A stretch of DNA of 64,000 nucleotides from Paraglaciecola algarum. GTDB lineage: Bacteria; Pseudomonadota; Gammaproteobacteria; Enterobacterales; Alteromonadaceae. Below the pieces are notes generated by a model. The model had not been told where the DNA came from. It did no database searches and saw only the letters and a list, made by a program, of their open reading frames with translations. This document shows positions 1 to 10,151 of the stretch, piece by piece. The stretch lies in NCBI RefSeq assembly GCF_021532655.1, contig NZ_JAKGAS010000001.1, forward strand, positions 682,001-746,000. Reading direction: 5' to 3'. The translations under genes and the position numbers were made by a program. The first letter of the stretch is position 1, and every line of letters starts with the position of its first letter.

Positions 1-79
1 GAACGGTAATAAAGCCCCACATAAAAAACAGTATGGTTAAAAATGCAAAGGCAGATCTATAGTTATTTTTTGAGCCCAT
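1..79 (-). CDS. FucP-like MFS sugar transporter, N-terminal fragment
   Basis: Reading the minus strand from an ATG at 79 gives 26 codons that run off the window edge. The peptide has a short polar start, then a hydrophobic helix ending in FFMWGFITV. That pattern is typical of helix 1 in the FucP/GluP sugar:proton symporter branch of the major facilitator superfamily, inner-membrane importers of fucose, glucose, galactose or N-acetylglucosamine. The substrate cannot be told from this fragment. It is a separate gene from the FucP-like gene at the other end of the window. The 189 bases between it and yfaE show nothing I can name. Confidence 0.6.
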   Translation of the reverse strand, partial: MGSKNNYRSAFAFLTILFFMWGFITV

Positions 80-268
80 TTAATGGTTTCCTATTTTTAT
101 AATTATTCACAGTAAAGTGCGGATAGATGTTAGTTTTTATGGTGTTGTTAACGATAAGTTATCAGCATATAAAAAAACAACAACAGATGTTTTTATTAGA
201 GCTATTGCGGTACATAAATGAGTTGAACGGTTAAGTTCGAGATAATAGGAAAATGGGGTGAATCGAAC

Positions 269-526
269 TCAATCGAACTCAATTTCAATATTAGTAATTG
301 GAATAGTGCAACAGGTTAGTATTTCATCATCGTTGATAAAAGCCAAGGGATCTACCTTGTACTCCACTTGGCCTGACTTGAGTTTGCAACGACACGCTCC
401 ACAAAAACCGTCTCGGCAATGGGATTGTACTTCTACTTCTTTACGTTCAATGCTCTGTAAAATAGTATCGCCATCAAAAAATGGCACGTTGTATGTGCCA
501 TTTTTTGTGTGTGTTTTAATATTCAT
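269..526 (-). CDS. yfaE: 2Fe-2S ferredoxin YfaE, diferric-tyrosyl radical maintenance
   Basis: This 85-residue plant-type 2Fe-2S ferredoxin has its cluster cysteines in the order C-x4-C-x2-C (HCRDGFCGAC, about residues 37-46), with a fourth cysteine near residue 72. In E. coli YfaE supplies electrons that maintain or regenerate the diiron-tyrosyl radical cofactor of NrdB. It is the third gene of the nrdA-nrdB-yfaE order and starts about 30 bases after the nrdB stop, so cotranscription is likely. Length and position both match the E. coli protein. Confidence 0.9.
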   Translation of the reverse strand: MNIKTHTKNGTYNVPFFDGDTILQSIERKEVEVQSHCRDGFCGACRCKLKSGQVEYKVDPLAFINDDEILTCCTIPITNIEIEFD

Positions 527-555
527 TGAATAATTGTGACAAGGTAGTCAAATAT

Positions 556-1686
556 TTATAAATCAAAATCACCAAATTCATCTGCATTTACTTCAGAGTC
601 GATTTGTCCTACTAAGTATGAGCTGATTTCTGATTCTTGTGGAGCAACTTGTACATTGTCTGAATTTAGATAATTGTTCATCCATGGCAATGGGTTACTC
701 TTTACATCAAAAGGCTGACCTAAACCAATTGCCGACATTCTATGGTTGGCGATGAACTCAACATATTGGCATAAGATTTCTTTATTTAAGCCAATCATAG
801 AGCCTTGCTGGAATAAAAATGCAGCCCATTCTTTTTCCTGCTCTACTGCATTTAAGAAGATATTGGTGGCTTCTTCTTTACATTCTTCAGCAATTTCGGC
901 CATTTCTGGATCATCTTTGCCTTTAGCCCAAAGATTGAGAATATGCTGGGTAGAGGTCAAATGTAGGTTTTCGTCACGAGCAATTAAACGAATGATTTTA
1001 GAATTACCTTCCATTAACTCTCGTTCGGCAAAAGCAAAGGTACAAGCAAATGATACATAGAAACGAATCGCTTCTAAGGCATTAACCGAGTTCATACACA
1101 AATACAGTTTTTTCTTCAGTTCACGCATATTTATTAGGTGAGTTTCACCGTTTACCGTATGTGTACCTTCACCTAAGGTTTGCCATAATTGGGTGGCAAA
1201 AATTAAATCGTCATAATACTTAGATATATCAGCTGCACGCTTTTTGATTTCTTCATTTTCAACTATATCTTCAAAAATACTACTCGGATCCCCAAACAAA
1301 TTACGTAAAATATGGGTGTACGAGCGAGAGTGAATGGTTTCATAGAATGACCATGTTTCGACCCATGTTTCTAGCTCTGGAATAGAAATAATGGGTAATA
1401 GCGCAATGTTTGGGCTTCTACCTTGGATTGAATCAAGTAAGGTTTGATACTTTAAGTTTGAAATAAAAATATGTTTTTCCGAGTCACTTAACTTTTGAAA
1501 GTCAACTCTGTCTTTGCTCACATCCACTTCTTCCGGGCGCCAAAAAAACGAAATTTGTTTTTCAATCAACTTTTCAAAAATTTGATGTTTTTGTTGATCG
1601 TAACGGGCAACGTTAACTGGGTTGCCAAAAAACATAGGTTCAGTTAACGGGTTATTACTTACTTGATTAAAGGTGGTGTATTTCAT
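556..1686 (-). CDS. nrdB: Ribonucleoside-diphosphate reductase class Ia, beta subunit
   Basis: This 376-residue protein matches the usual length of class Ia R2. It houses the diiron centre and the stable tyrosyl radical needed by NrdA to reduce ribonucleotides. Carboxylate/histidine iron ligands lie in four helices: the WRPEEVD segment near residue 50, [14 protein letters not shown] near 115-128 with the candidate radical tyrosine in SRSYTHI, the central AERELMEG segment, and ARDENLH near 238. The acidic C-terminal tail (FGDFDL) is the usual docking peptide for NrdA. It follows nrdA by about 80 bases, a spacer holding a small hairpin. Confidence 0.97.
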   Translation of the reverse strand: MKYTTFNQVSNNPLTEPMFFGNPVNVARYDQQKHQIFEKLIEKQISFFWRPEEVDVSKDRVDFQKLSDSEKHIFISNLKYQTLLDSIQGRSPNIALLPIISIPELETWVETWSFYETIHSRSYTHILRNLFGDPSSIFEDIVENEEIKKRAADISKYYDDLIFATQLWQTLGEGTHTVNGETHLINMRELKKKLYLCMNSVNALEAIRFYVSFACTFAFAERELMEGNSKIIRLIARDENLHLTSTQHILNLWAKGKDDPEMAEIAEECKEEATNIFLNAVEQEKEWAAFLFQQGSMIGLNKEILCQYVEFIANHRMSAIGLGQPFDVKSNPLPWMNNYLNSDNVQVAPQESEISSYLVGQIDSEVNADEFGDFDL

Positions 1687-1728
1687 TCAGTCTATTTGCC
1701 ATTTTATTTTTATTATTTATTAATAAAA

Positions 1729-1748
1729 GCCACTAACTATTTAGTGGC
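1729..1748 (-). terminator. Hairpin between nrdA and nrdB
   Basis: Seven-base arms GCCACTA and TAGTGGC enclose a six-base loop. In the nrdA reading direction the hairpin is followed by an interrupted T-rich run (TTTTATTA). It could be a leaky terminator or an mRNA-stabilising stem that sets different nrdA and nrdB levels. Since nrdB needs transcription through it, full termination is unlikely. Confidence 0.4.
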
Positions 1749-1766
1749 CAGATTGATTAGCTTTAC

Positions 1767-4088
1767 TTAAATTTTACAAGCTCCGCCAGCGCAGTCATCG
1801 TCTTCTTCAACCACCACTTCTTTAGGTGTGAACTTTTGTTTGGTTTGGGTTAACTCTTGTTGTGAAGAATCTGCCGCCCCGTCACGAGTATTGTGATAGT
1901 ACAAGGTTTTTACCCCAAGTTTATAACTCGTCAACAAATCTTTAAGCAGAAGTTTCATAGGCACTTTGCCACCTTCAAATTTGTTCGGATCGTAACTGGT
2001 ATTAGCTGAAATGGTTTGGTCAACAAATTTTTGCATGATGCCAGCAAGCTGCAAATAACCGTCATTGGAAGGTAAATCCCATAATAACTCGTATTTGTCT
2101 TTCAGCCTTTCATATTCAGGAACCACTTGTTTAAGTACACCATCTTTACTGGATTTTATACTGATATGGCCTCGTGGCGGCTCAATTCCGTTTGTCGCAT
2201 TAGATATTTGCGAAGAGGTTTCTGAAGGCATTAATGCAGACAAGGTGCTGTTACGCAAACCGTATTGTTTGATATCGGCTCGCAAACTATCCCAGTCGCA
2301 ATGCAATGGCTCGTCACATACTTTATCTAGATCTTTCTTGTAAGTATCAATTGGCATTAAACCTTGGAAATAAGTCGTTTCGTCAAACTTAGGACATGCC
2401 CCTTTTTCTTTGGCTAGATTACAAGATGCTTTCATCAAATTGTATTGCATGGCTTCAAAGGTTTTATGGACTAATCCATTGGCACTACCGTCAGAATACT
2501 TCACACCATTCTTTGCTAAGTAATAAGCGAAATTGATCACACCTATACCTAAAGTACGACGTCCCATAGTGGCATTGTATGCAGCTGGAACAGGATAGTC
2601 TTGGTAATCCAATAAACTATCTAGTGCGCGCACAGTTAGGTCAGATAACTCAGCAAATTCATCAACACTCTCTATGGCGCCTAAGTTAAAGGCTGATAGC
2701 GTACAAAGGGCAATTTCGCCTTCTTCGTCATTTACATGGTTAAGTGGCTTAGTGGGTAAAGCAATCTCTAGGCACAAGTTACTTTGACGAACCGGAGCCA
2801 ACTTAGGGTTAAACGGACTGTGGGTGTTGCAATGATCAACGTTTTGTAAATAGATACGACCAGTACTGGCACGCTCTTGCATAAACAAACTAAATAATTC
2901 GATTGCTTTTATTTGTTTTTTGCGAATGCTGGTATCTTTTTCGTACAATTCATATAGACGTTCAAACTCATCTTGATCGGCAAAAAATGCATCATATAAG
3001 CCAGGCGTGTCAGAAGGGCTGAACAAAGTGATATGTTGATCTTTGATTAAACGGGTATACATCAATTTATTAAATTGCACCCCATAATCTAAATGACGTA
3101 CACGATTTTCTTCAACGCCTCGGTTATTTTTTAAGACTAAAAGTGATTCAACCTCTAAATGCCATAATGGATAGAACAAGGTGGCAGCACCGCCGCGTAC
3201 ACCACCTTGCGAGCAGCTTTTAACTGCTGTTTGAAAGTGTTTATAAAATGGAATACAACCAGTATGGAAGGCTTCGCCTCCACGAATAGGGCTGCCTTGC
3301 GCTCTTATTCGCCCTGCATTCACCCCAATTCCAGCCCGCTGACTAACATATTTAACTATGGCACTAGAGGTGGCGTTTATAGAATCTAAACTGTCGCCTG
3401 ACTCGATTAATACACAAGAACTGAATTGACGAGTAGGGGTTCTTACGCCCGCCATAATCGGGGTGGGTAATGATATCTTGAATTTAGAGCTGGCATCATA
3501 AAAGCGCTTGATGTAATCCATACGTGTGTCTTTTTCGTAATTTGCGAATAAACACGCCGCCACTAAAATATATAAAAATTGGGCACTTTCATAAATTTCG
3601 CCAGTGACACGGTTTTGAACTAGGTATTTACCTTCTAGTTGTTTTACCGCTGCATAACTAAAGTTCATATCGCGCCAATGATCGATATAATCGTTCATTT
3701 CATTAAATTCAGCTTGAGTGTAATCGTCTAACAAATGCTGGTCGTATTTACCAGTCTCAACCAATTGTTTTACATGATCATATAATGCCGGCGGTTCAAA
3801 ACGCCCGTAGGCTTTTTTGCGTAAATGGAAAATCGCCAAACGAGCAGCTAAATATTGATAATCTGGGCAGTCTGTTGAAATAAGTTCTGCAGCTGAACGA
3901 ATTAAGGTTTCATGAATATCGGCTGTTTTTATACCGTCGTAAAATTGAATATGTGCTTTGATTTCAACCTGCGAGACTGAGACCTTGTCTAATCCTTTAG
4001 CTGCCCACTCAATCACTTTATGGATCTTGTCTAGATCAATGACTTCGCGTTCGCCAGTACGTTTGGTGACGTATAAATTGTTGTTCAT
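1767..4088 (-). CDS. nrdA: Ribonucleoside-diphosphate reductase class Ia, alpha subunit
   Basis: This 773-residue catalytic R1 subunit converts ribonucleoside diphosphates to deoxy forms. The N-terminal ATP-cone (about residues 5-95) gives overall activity control by ATP/dATP. The active-site NLCLEI segment holds the Asn-x-Cys-x-Glu triad, and the pair of tyrosines in KTLYYHN lies on the radical path to NrdB. The C-terminus ends with a CAGGAC cysteine pair (C-x4-C), the shuttle re-reduced by thioredoxin or glutaredoxin. It is slightly longer than the E. coli protein (761). It is first in the operon, with candidate NrdR boxes about 170-215 bases upstream. Confidence 0.97.
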   Translation of the reverse strand: MNNNLYVTKRTGEREVIDLDKIHKVIEWAAKGLDKVSVSQVEIKAHIQFYDGIKTADIHETLIRSAAELISTDCPDYQYLAARLAIFHLRKKAYGRFEPPALYDHVKQLVETGKYDQHLLDDYTQAEFNEMNDYIDHWRDMNFSYAAVKQLEGKYLVQNRVTGEIYESAQFLYILVAACLFANYEKDTRMDYIKRFYDASSKFKISLPTPIMAGVRTPTRQFSSCVLIESGDSLDSINATSSAIVKYVSQRAGIGVNAGRIRAQGSPIRGGEAFHTGCIPFYKHFQTAVKSCSQGGVRGGAATLFYPLWHLEVESLLVLKNNRGVEENRVRHLDYGVQFNKLMYTRLIKDQHITLFSPSDTPGLYDAFFADQDEFERLYELYEKDTSIRKKQIKAIELFSLFMQERASTGRIYLQNVDHCNTHSPFNPKLAPVRQSNLCLEIALPTKPLNHVNDEEGEIALCTLSAFNLGAIESVDEFAELSDLTVRALDSLLDYQDYPVPAAYNATMGRRTLGIGVINFAYYLAKNGVKYSDGSANGLVHKTFEAMQYNLMKASCNLAKEKGACPKFDETTYFQGLMPIDTYKKDLDKVCDEPLHCDWDSLRADIKQYGLRNSTLSALMPSETSSQISNATNGIEPPRGHISIKSSKDGVLKQVVPEYERLKDKYELLWDLPSNDGYLQLAGIMQKFVDQTISANTSYDPNKFEGGKVPMKLLLKDLLTSYKLGVKTLYYHNTRDGAADSSQQELTQTKQKFTPKEVVVEEDDDCAGGACKI

Positions 4089-4255
4089 TTTTTTATGCCG
4101 TTACTTTTATTATTTAGCTGTATAGATAGCTTTATTAAGCGAGAGATTTAAAGAAAGCTTAACTACTCTTCTTTTATCATTATTAGGTCTACTTTTAACA
4201 ATATTTCCCCTAAAAGAAAGCATTCTGAAAAACAGATACTGTTTGAGTAAACTCA

Positions 4256-4303
4256 ACACAAGATAGTGAGGTTTTAATCACATTGCAACCCAATATGTGG
4301 TGG
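4256..4303. promoter_or_regulatory. Tandem candidate NrdR boxes upstream of nrdA
   Basis: Two 16-base sites, 4256-4271 (ACACAAGATAGTGAGG) and 4288-4303 (ACCCAATATGTGGTGG), each match about 12 of 16 positions of the NrdR box consensus acaCwAtATaTwGtgt as I recall it. Their starts are 32 bp apart, three helical turns, which is the classic spacing for paired NrdR boxes. NrdR represses ribonucleotide reductase operons when dATP is bound. They lie 168-215 bases before the nrdA start codon in a 444-base gap (4089-4532). I see no gene in the rest of that gap. Confidence 0.65.
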
Positions 4304-4532
4304 TTATTTGTGCGATCAAATCTTCCTCTAAATTAGGTTAGTGGTGACTAACGTAAAAGCTCTCTTTTAAGGTCGTATTTGTGGAATGCAAGTGAAAATC
4401 TTGGTTAATTTTTTTATTAAATTATTTTGATTTAAATATGTGGGTATTCATTGTTTATGGATATATGGTGGGTTAATTGAAAATAACATACTAGATGTCG
4501 TGTTTTACTCTTAGTTCAAAAAACAAGCTAGA

Positions 4533-5201
4533 TTACAAGTAAGCTAAAATATCCGTGGGATTTTCTATTTTGATATTAGCCTGCCAACTGTCTACATTTA
4601 TACTCTTATCTATGTAGCCATATAAAGCAGCGACACTGGTCATATTAGCTGCATTCGCCGCTTGAATATCTCGCTCGGCGTCACCTAGATACCAAGTATT
4701 TGGATTAGCTAATTTGAGTCGTTTTTCAGCTTCTAATAAAGGCAAAGGATGAGGTTTACGTTCGGCTAAAGAATCGCCAGAAATCACTACTTGGCAATCT
4801 CTTAATTGTGGAAAGAAACTTACCAGTTCAAGGGTTAAAAATTCTGGTTTATTGGTCACGATTCCCCAAGGAATATTAAGTGTATCTAGTTCTTTTAGTA
4901 AGGTTTCAATACCCTCGAAATAACATGTATCGACACAAATGTTTTTTTGATAATAATCTAATAATTCTTGTCTAAGTATAGAAAAATTATAGTCTTTTAA
5001 TTTTTCAGCGAATCCAAGTTCTAATAAGCCTTTAGCGCCATCAGATGCTATATTTCTGTATTGATCGTATTTAACCATTGCTAGATCACATTGGGTTAAT
5101 ACATGATTTAACGCATTGCCTAAGTCTCTTGCGGTATCAAGTAAAGTGCCATCCAAATCAAATAAAACTGCATTAGGCCCTTGGGTTAATGTTTTAAGCA
5201 T
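4533..5201 (-). CDS. HAD-superfamily phosphatase, Gph/MupP type
   Basis: This 222-residue haloacid-dehalogenase phosphatase has the nucleophile motif DLDGTLLDT at about residues 15-23, a Thr-Asn-Lys-Pro motif in the middle and the metal-binding GDAERDI near 165. The four-helix cap after motif I places it with phosphoglycolate phosphatases. Its start overlaps the ubiG stop by one base (TAATG), so the pair is translationally coupled. In pseudomonads the gene directly after ubiG is mupP, an N-acetylmuramate 6-phosphate phosphatase of cell-wall recycling. That function is as plausible here as clearance of 2-phosphoglycolate. The choice cannot be made from motifs alone. Confidence 0.85.
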   Translation of the reverse strand: MLKTLTQGPNAVLFDLDGTLLDTARDLGNALNHVLTQCDLAMVKYDQYRNIASDGAKGLLELGFAEKLKDYNFSILRQELLDYYQKNICVDTCYFEGIETLLKELDTLNIPWGIVTNKPEFLTLELVSFFPQLRDCQVVISGDSLAERKPHPLPLLEAEKRLKLANPNTWYLGDAERDIQAANAANMTSVAALYGYIDKSINVDSWQANIKIENPTDILAYL

Positions 5202-5917
5202 TATTTATCCCCATTTGTACAATGGATAATGTAATTTACATCTACATTTTGTTGAGATAAGTAATATTCTTGAGTCATTGGATTTAGATGCAGGCCAATC
5301 ATTCTTTTTATATGTAAAGGGGTATTATCTATCCAAGCCATTAACTCCGATGGTTTGATAAACTTGTCATGTTGATGAGTACCTTTAGGTACTAAGCCTA
5401 ATATGTATTCAGCACCGACTATTGCCATTAAATAGGATTTTATGTTTCTGTTTAAGGTAGAAAAAAACACATGTCCACCGGGTTTGACTAATTTATGACA
5501 TGCGGTAACTATTGAGCTTGGATCAGGTACATGTTCTAACATTTCCATACAGGTAACCACATCAAAGGAGGCTGAATGTTTATCAGCGAACTCTTCGGCT
5601 GTGGTTTGTTGGTACTCAACTTTTAAACCAGATTCTAGGCCATGTAACTTAGCTATTTCTAATGGCGCTACTCCCATGTCAATGCCCGTAACTGTGGCAC
5701 CGTGTTTCGCCATACTTTCGGCCAATATGCCGCCACCACAACCTACGTCCAGCACTTTTTTCCCATCTAAACCTTGGCTATGTTGAACAATGTAATCGGT
5801 TCGTAGAGGATTAATTTGATGCAGTGGTTTAAATTCACCATTTAAATCCCACCACCTAGAAGCTAACTCAGAAAATTTTTGGATTTCAGCGTGATCAACA
5901 TTTTGTGAATGGGTCAT
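5201..5917 (-). CDS. ubiG: Ubiquinone biosynthesis O-methyltransferase
   Basis: This 238-residue SAM-dependent methyltransferase carries motif I as [12 protein letters not shown] near residue 57. The N-terminus ([25 protein letters not shown]) is diagnostic of UbiG, which performs both O-methylation steps of ubiquinone synthesis at the membrane surface. It is divergent from gyrA, as in E. coli. It forms a two-gene unit with the following HAD phosphatase. The length agrees with the family (about 240). Confidence 0.96.
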   Translation of the reverse strand: MTHSQNVDHAEIQKFSELASRWWDLNGEFKPLHQINPLRTDYIVQHSQGLDGKKVLDVGCGGGILAESMAKHGATVTGIDMGVAPLEIAKLHGLESGLKVEYQQTTAEEFADKHSASFDVVTCMEMLEHVPDPSSIVTACHKLVKPGGHVFFSTLNRNIKSYLMAIVGAEYILGLVPKGTHQHDKFIKPSELMAWIDNTPLHIKRMIGLHLNPMTQEYYLSQQNVDVNYIIHCTNGDK

Positions 5918-6235
5918 ATGAATTGTCGGTCTTTATTATTTTTATAATGGCACAATTATAGCCAGCAACTTCTGTCACTATCCAGCCAAATTTTGATTTG
6001 TTTACTAAAACTTAATCCCTGGAAACAGCATATATGCTCAACTGCTGTTTTATTGACCACTATATGAGCGATATACGCTATTTATTTATTTTTGTAGGTG
6101 GTAGTATTGAGCGGTTGAAAACAACGGTTATATTGGTAAAGCTTAATATTTATTCTAAGTCCTAGCTTAAAATAAACCATGTGAGTTTTAACCAAAAACA
6201 CACTCTAATAATAACGACTAGGGACAAGGCTGTAT
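5918..6235. other. Divergent ubiG/gyrA intergenic region
   Basis: These 318 bases separate ubiG (minus) from gyrA (plus) and must hold both promoters. A stem with arms AACAGCA (6024-6030) and TGCTGTT (6043-6049) followed by TTTTATT is visible. A TTGACC hexamer at 6053-6058 could be a -35 for gyrA, but the matching -10 is poor. No gene was seen. Confidence 0.5.
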
Positions 6236-8926
6236 ATGACTGATCACGCCCAAGAAATTCTTCCAATTAATATTGAAGAAGAACTTAAAAACTCTTATCT
6301 CGATTATGCGATGAGTGTTATTGTTGGCAGGGCGCTGCCTGATGTAAGAGATGGCTTAAAACCGGTTCATCGCCGTGTTTTATTCGCCATGAACGAATTA
6401 AAAAACGACTTTAATAAACCCTATAAAAAATCTGCTCGTGTAGTAGGTGATGTAATAGGTAAGTATCACCCTCATGGTGACTCTGCTGTCTACGACACTA
6501 TAGTTCGTATGGCGCAGCCGTTTTCATTACGCTATATGTTAGTGGATGGCCAAGGTAATTTTGGTTCTGTAGATGGTGATTCAGCGGCAGCAATGCGTTA
6601 TACCGAAATTCGTATGGCAAAAATTTCTCATGAATTGTTGGCTGACTTAGAAAAAGAAACCGTAAACTTTGTACCCAACTATGATGGTACGGAGCATATT
6701 CCAGAAGTATTGCCGACTCGTGTACCTAACCTACTGGTTAATGGCTCGTCTGGTATCGCTGTTGGTATGGCCACGAATATCCCGCCACATAATTTAACGG
6801 AAGTGGTAAACGGCTGTATCGCGTTAGTAGATAACCCACAATTAACCATTGAAGAGTTAATTGAATATATTCCTGGGCCAGATTTCCCAACTGCTGCATT
6901 TATAAGTGGTAGAAAAGGAATCGAAGACGCTTATCGCACTGGTCGTGGCAAAATTTACATGCGAGCTCGTGCTGAGATCGAGACTGAAGATAATGGTAAA
7001 GAAACCATTATTGTGCATGAGATACCGTATCAAGTTAACAAAGCTAGGTTAATTGAAAAAATTGCAGAGTTAGTTAAAGACAAAAAAATCGAAGGTATTT
7101 CAGCATTGCGTGATGAGTCTGATAAAGACGGTATGCGCATTGTGGTTGAAGTCCGTCGCAATGAGTCAGCGGAAGTAGTACTTAACCACCTATACTCTCA
7201 AACACAAATGCAAACTGTGTTTGGTATTAATATGGTGGCCTTGGACAAGACTCAGCCTAAAATATTTAACCTACTAGATATCCTTAAAGCGTTTGTATTA
7301 CATAGACGTGAAGTCGTTACTAGACGTACGGTTTTCGAACTGAAAAAAGCCCGAGAACGTGCACATATTCTTGAAGGCTTAGCCATTGCTTTGGTTAATA
7401 TCGATCCAATTATTGCCTTGATTAAAGCGTCTAAAAGCCCTGCAGATGCAAAAGTATCGTTAACTGCCCAAGGCTGGTCTTTAGGTGATGTGGCTGAAAT
7501 GTTACAGCGTGCTGGTGATGATGCCGCTAGACCTGATTGGTTAGAGCCTCAATATGGCATTCGTGATGGCCTGTATCATTTAACTGAGCAACAAGCCCAA
7601 GCTATATTAGACCTACGTTTAAATAAGTTAACTGGCTTAGAGCATGATAAGATTTTATCAGAGTACAAAGAATTACTCGAAGTCATAGCTGAGTTGTTAC
7701 ATATTTTAGGTAGCCCTGAACGATTAATGGAAGTTATTCGTGAAGAATTAGAACAAGTACGTGACGAATATGGCGATGCTCGTCGTACAGAAATCACAGC
7801 GGCTTCTCACGATATTGATATTGAAGATCTGATTGAGCAAGAAGATGTTGTGGTAACACTTTCTCATGAAGGTTATGTTAAATATCAAAAACTAAATGAT
7901 TATGAGTCTCAACGTCGTGGTGGTCGCGGTAAATCAGCCACTAAGATGAAAGATGAAGACTTTATTGAAAAATTATTAGTGGCTAATACCCATGACCATA
8001 TCCTGTGTTTCTCAACCCGTGGCCGTTTATATTGGTTAAAAGTATATCAATTACCACTAGCTAGTCGAAACGCACGTGGTCGTCCAATTGTTAATATTCT
8101 TCCTCTTGAACAAGATGAACGTATCACTGCTATTTTACCGATTCAGGAATTTGAAGAAGGTAAATATGTATTGATGGCGACGGCTAACGGTACAGTTAAG
8201 AAAACTGCGTTAACCTCATACTCTCGCCCAAGAGCTAACGGCATCATAGCGGTTAACCTAAACGAAGGTGACGAGTTAATCGGGGTCGATATCACCCATG
8301 GCGAAGACGATATTATGTTGTTCTCTGATGCCGGTAAGGTGGTTCGTTTTAATGAAAAACAACGTGATTCAGAAACAGGTAATGTGAAACTTGACCCTGA
8401 AACGGGTGAAGAGTTATTAGCCTTGCGTCCTATGGGTAGAACCGCCACAGGTGTGCGTGGAATTCGTCTACAAGAGGGGCAGAAAGTGGTGTCACTTATT
8501 GTCCCTCAAGGTGATGGTGCTATCTTAACTGCTACTGAAAATGGTTTTGGTAAACGTACTCCGGTAGCTGACTACCCAGCTAAGAGTCGTGCCACACAGG
8601 GTGTTGTTTCTATTAAAGTATCTGAACGCAACGGTAAAGTAGTGGGTGCGGTACAGGTTAATGATAGCGACGAAATCATGTTGATCAGTGATCAAGGCAC
8701 ATTGGTTCGTACCAGAGTAGATGAAGTATCTACCGTAGGTCGTAATACACAAGGTGTTAGATTGATCCGTACGATTGAAGGTGAACATGTAGTTGGCCTG
8801 CAACGTATCGATGAAATTGAAGAGCTTGTAACGATTGAAAGTGACGTAGTCGACGCTGAAGAAGTAGAAGGTTCAGCAGCAGATGTTACTCAACCAGATG
8901 CACCTGAAGCTAACGAAGACGAATAA
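6236..8926 (+). CDS. gyrA: DNA gyrase subunit A
   Basis: This 896-residue breakage-reunion subunit of DNA gyrase introduces negative supercoils together with GyrB. The quinolone-resistance region [13 protein letters not shown] has Ser and Asp at the positions equal to E. coli 83 and 87, the sensitive-type residues. The catalytic tyrosine lies in AMRYTEIR near residue 122. The C-terminal beta-pinwheel starts after about residue 530 and carries the GyrA box QRRGGRGK near 560, needed for DNA wrapping. The tail is strongly acidic (about the last 40 residues), as in E. coli. A clear intrinsic terminator follows at 9001. Confidence 0.98.
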   Translation: MTDHAQEILPINIEEELKNSYLDYAMSVIVGRALPDVRDGLKPVHRRVLFAMNELKNDFNKPYKKSARVVGDVIGKYHPHGDSAVYDTIVRMAQPFSLRYMLVDGQGNFGSVDGDSAAAMRYTEIRMAKISHELLADLEKETVNFVPNYDGTEHIPEVLPTRVPNLLVNGSSGIAVGMATNIPPHNLTEVVNGCIALVDNPQLTIEELIEYIPGPDFPTAAFISGRKGIEDAYRTGRGKIYMRARAEIETEDNGKETIIVHEIPYQVNKARLIEKIAELVKDKKIEGISALRDESDKDGMRIVVEVRRNESAEVVLNHLYSQTQMQTVFGINMVALDKTQPKIFNLLDILKAFVLHRREVVTRRTVFELKKARERAHILEGLAIALVNIDPIIALIKASKSPADAKVSLTAQGWSLGDVAEMLQRAGDDAARPDWLEPQYGIRDGLYHLTEQQAQAILDLRLNKLTGLEHDKILSEYKELLEVIAELLHILGSPERLMEVIREELEQVRDEYGDARRTEITAASHDIDIEDLIEQEDVVVTLSHEGYVKYQKLNDYESQRRGGRGKSATKMKDEDFIEKLLVANTHDHILCFSTRGRLYWLKVYQLPLASRNARGRPIVNILPLEQDERITAILPIQEFEEGKYVLMATANGTVKKTALTSYSRPRANGIIAVNLNEGDELIGVDITHGEDDIMLFSDAGKVVRFNEKQRDSETGNVKLDPETGEELLALRPMGRTATGVRGIRLQEGQKVVSLIVPQGDGAILTATENGFGKRTPVADYPAKSRATQGVVSIKVSERNGKVVGAVQVNDSDEIMLISDQGTLVRTRVDEVSTVGRNTQGVRLIRTIEGEHVVGLQRIDEIEELVTIESDVVDAEEVEGSAADVTQPDAPEANEDE

Positions 8927-9000
8927 GAGAGTCATATTTTTTCTATTGAAAAGTGTGGTAACTAGGTAAATTCTAGTTCTTAATACTCTTATGTTTTATA

Positions 9001-9029
9001 AACGAGTGGCTTTGCCGCTCGTTTTTTTT
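9001..9029 (+). terminator. gyrA intrinsic terminator
   Basis: Ten-base arms AACGAGTGGC (9001-9010) and GCCGCTCGTT (9014-9023), with one G-T pair and a three-base loop, are followed by six further T residues. It lies 75 bases after the gyrA stop and before the real serC start. Confidence 0.85.
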
Positions 9030-9053
9030 GTAAAATTTTTGGGCGAGAAAAAA

Positions 9054-10151
9054 GTGAATAAAGAAAAGTCAGAGATATTTAATTTTTGTGCTGGTCCAGC
9101 CATGTTGCCAGTAGAAGTTATGCAACAAGCCCAAGCTGAATTTATCGATTGGCAAGGTACGGGACGCTCTGTTATGGAGTTGAGTCATCGTAGTGCTGAA
9201 TATATCGCTTTGGCTAGCGAAGCCGAGCAGGATCTTAGAGACTTATTGTCTGTTCCCGATAACTATAAAGTTTTGTTTGTACAAGGTGGCGGAAGAGGCC
9301 AGTTTTCATCTGTTCCTATGAACTTAAAAGGTTTGAGTGATAAAGCTGCGTTTTTGCAAACGGGTTCTTGGTCAAAAGGGGCCCAACAAGAAGCCAGTAA
9401 GTTTTTAGATGTGAATGTTTTGGCTGAAACACAAAATATTGATGGGATACTGACAGTACCCAAAATCACACCTGATATGGTCGATCAAAAAAGCGCGTAT
9501 TTTCATTATTGCAGTAATGAGACTGTTGATGGTATTGAAGTTAATGATATTCCAGATTGCGGTGACATTCCTTTAGTGGCTGATATGTCATCAAATATTT
9601 TATCAAAACCTATAGATGTAGCTAAGTTCGGTATAATTTATGCCGGGGCGCAAAAAAATATTGGGCCATCTGGGTTGGCTGTAGTAATAGTGCGAGATGA
9701 CTTGTTAGAGTTTGCCATGCCAGAAACACCCACGTTTTTGCATTATAAAACCATTGATAAATTTGATTCTATGTATAACACCCCACCTACCTATTCTTGG
9801 TATTTGGCCGGTCTAGTATTTAAGTGGCTAAAGCAACAGGGCGGCTTAGAGGCTATAGCTGAAAAGAACGCTCAAAAAGCTGCCTTGTTATATAAGTGTA
9901 TTGATGAATGTGACTTATATACCAATAATGTGCATGGGGACTTTCGTTCTAAAATGAATGTGACTTTTCATTTGAAATCCAAAGAGTTAGAACCGTTGTT
10001 TTTACAAGAAGCCGAACAAAACGGTTTGAAGGCCCTTAAAGGTCATAGAATAGTCGGTGGTATGCGAGCCAGTATTTATAATGCGATGCCAATAGAAGGG
10101 GTGATTGCGTTAACAGAGTTTATGCGAGATTTCGCTAGGAGAAATGGTTAA
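9054..10151 (+). CDS. serC: Phosphoserine aminotransferase
   Basis: This PLP enzyme converts 3-phosphohydroxypyruvate plus glutamate to phosphoserine, and also serves in pyridoxine synthesis. The start is placed at GTG 9054 (365 residues, close to the 362 of E. coli), preceded by a GGGCGAG ribosome site. The family's conserved beginning [12 protein letters not shown] follows within a few codons. An in-frame ATG at 8991 would run through the gyrA terminator hairpin, so I reject it. The PLP lysine lies in [10 protein letters not shown]. The stop overlaps the aroA start by one base (TAATG), giving a coupled serC-aroA operon as in E. coli. Confidence 0.95.
   Translation: MNKEKSEIFNFCAGPAMLPVEVMQQAQAEFIDWQGTGRSVMELSHRSAEYIALASEAEQDLRDLLSVPDNYKVLFVQGGGRGQFSSVPMNLKGLSDKAAFLQTGSWSKGAQQEASKFLDVNVLAETQNIDGILTVPKITPDMVDQKSAYFHYCSNETVDGIEVNDIPDCGDIPLVADMSSNILSKPIDVAKFGIIYAGAQKNIGPSGLAVVIVRDDLLEFAMPETPTFLHYKTIDKFDSMYNTPPTYSWYLAGLVFKWLKQQGGLEAIAEKNAQKAALLYKCIDECDLYTNNVHGDFRSKMNVTFHLKSKELEPLFLQEAEQNGLKALKGHRIVGGMRASIYNAMPIEGVIALTEFMRDFARRNG

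Noticed and set aside
6482..6510. Quinolone-resistance mutation in gyrA
   Set aside because: The Ser and Asp at positions equal to 83 and 87 are the sensitive-type residues.
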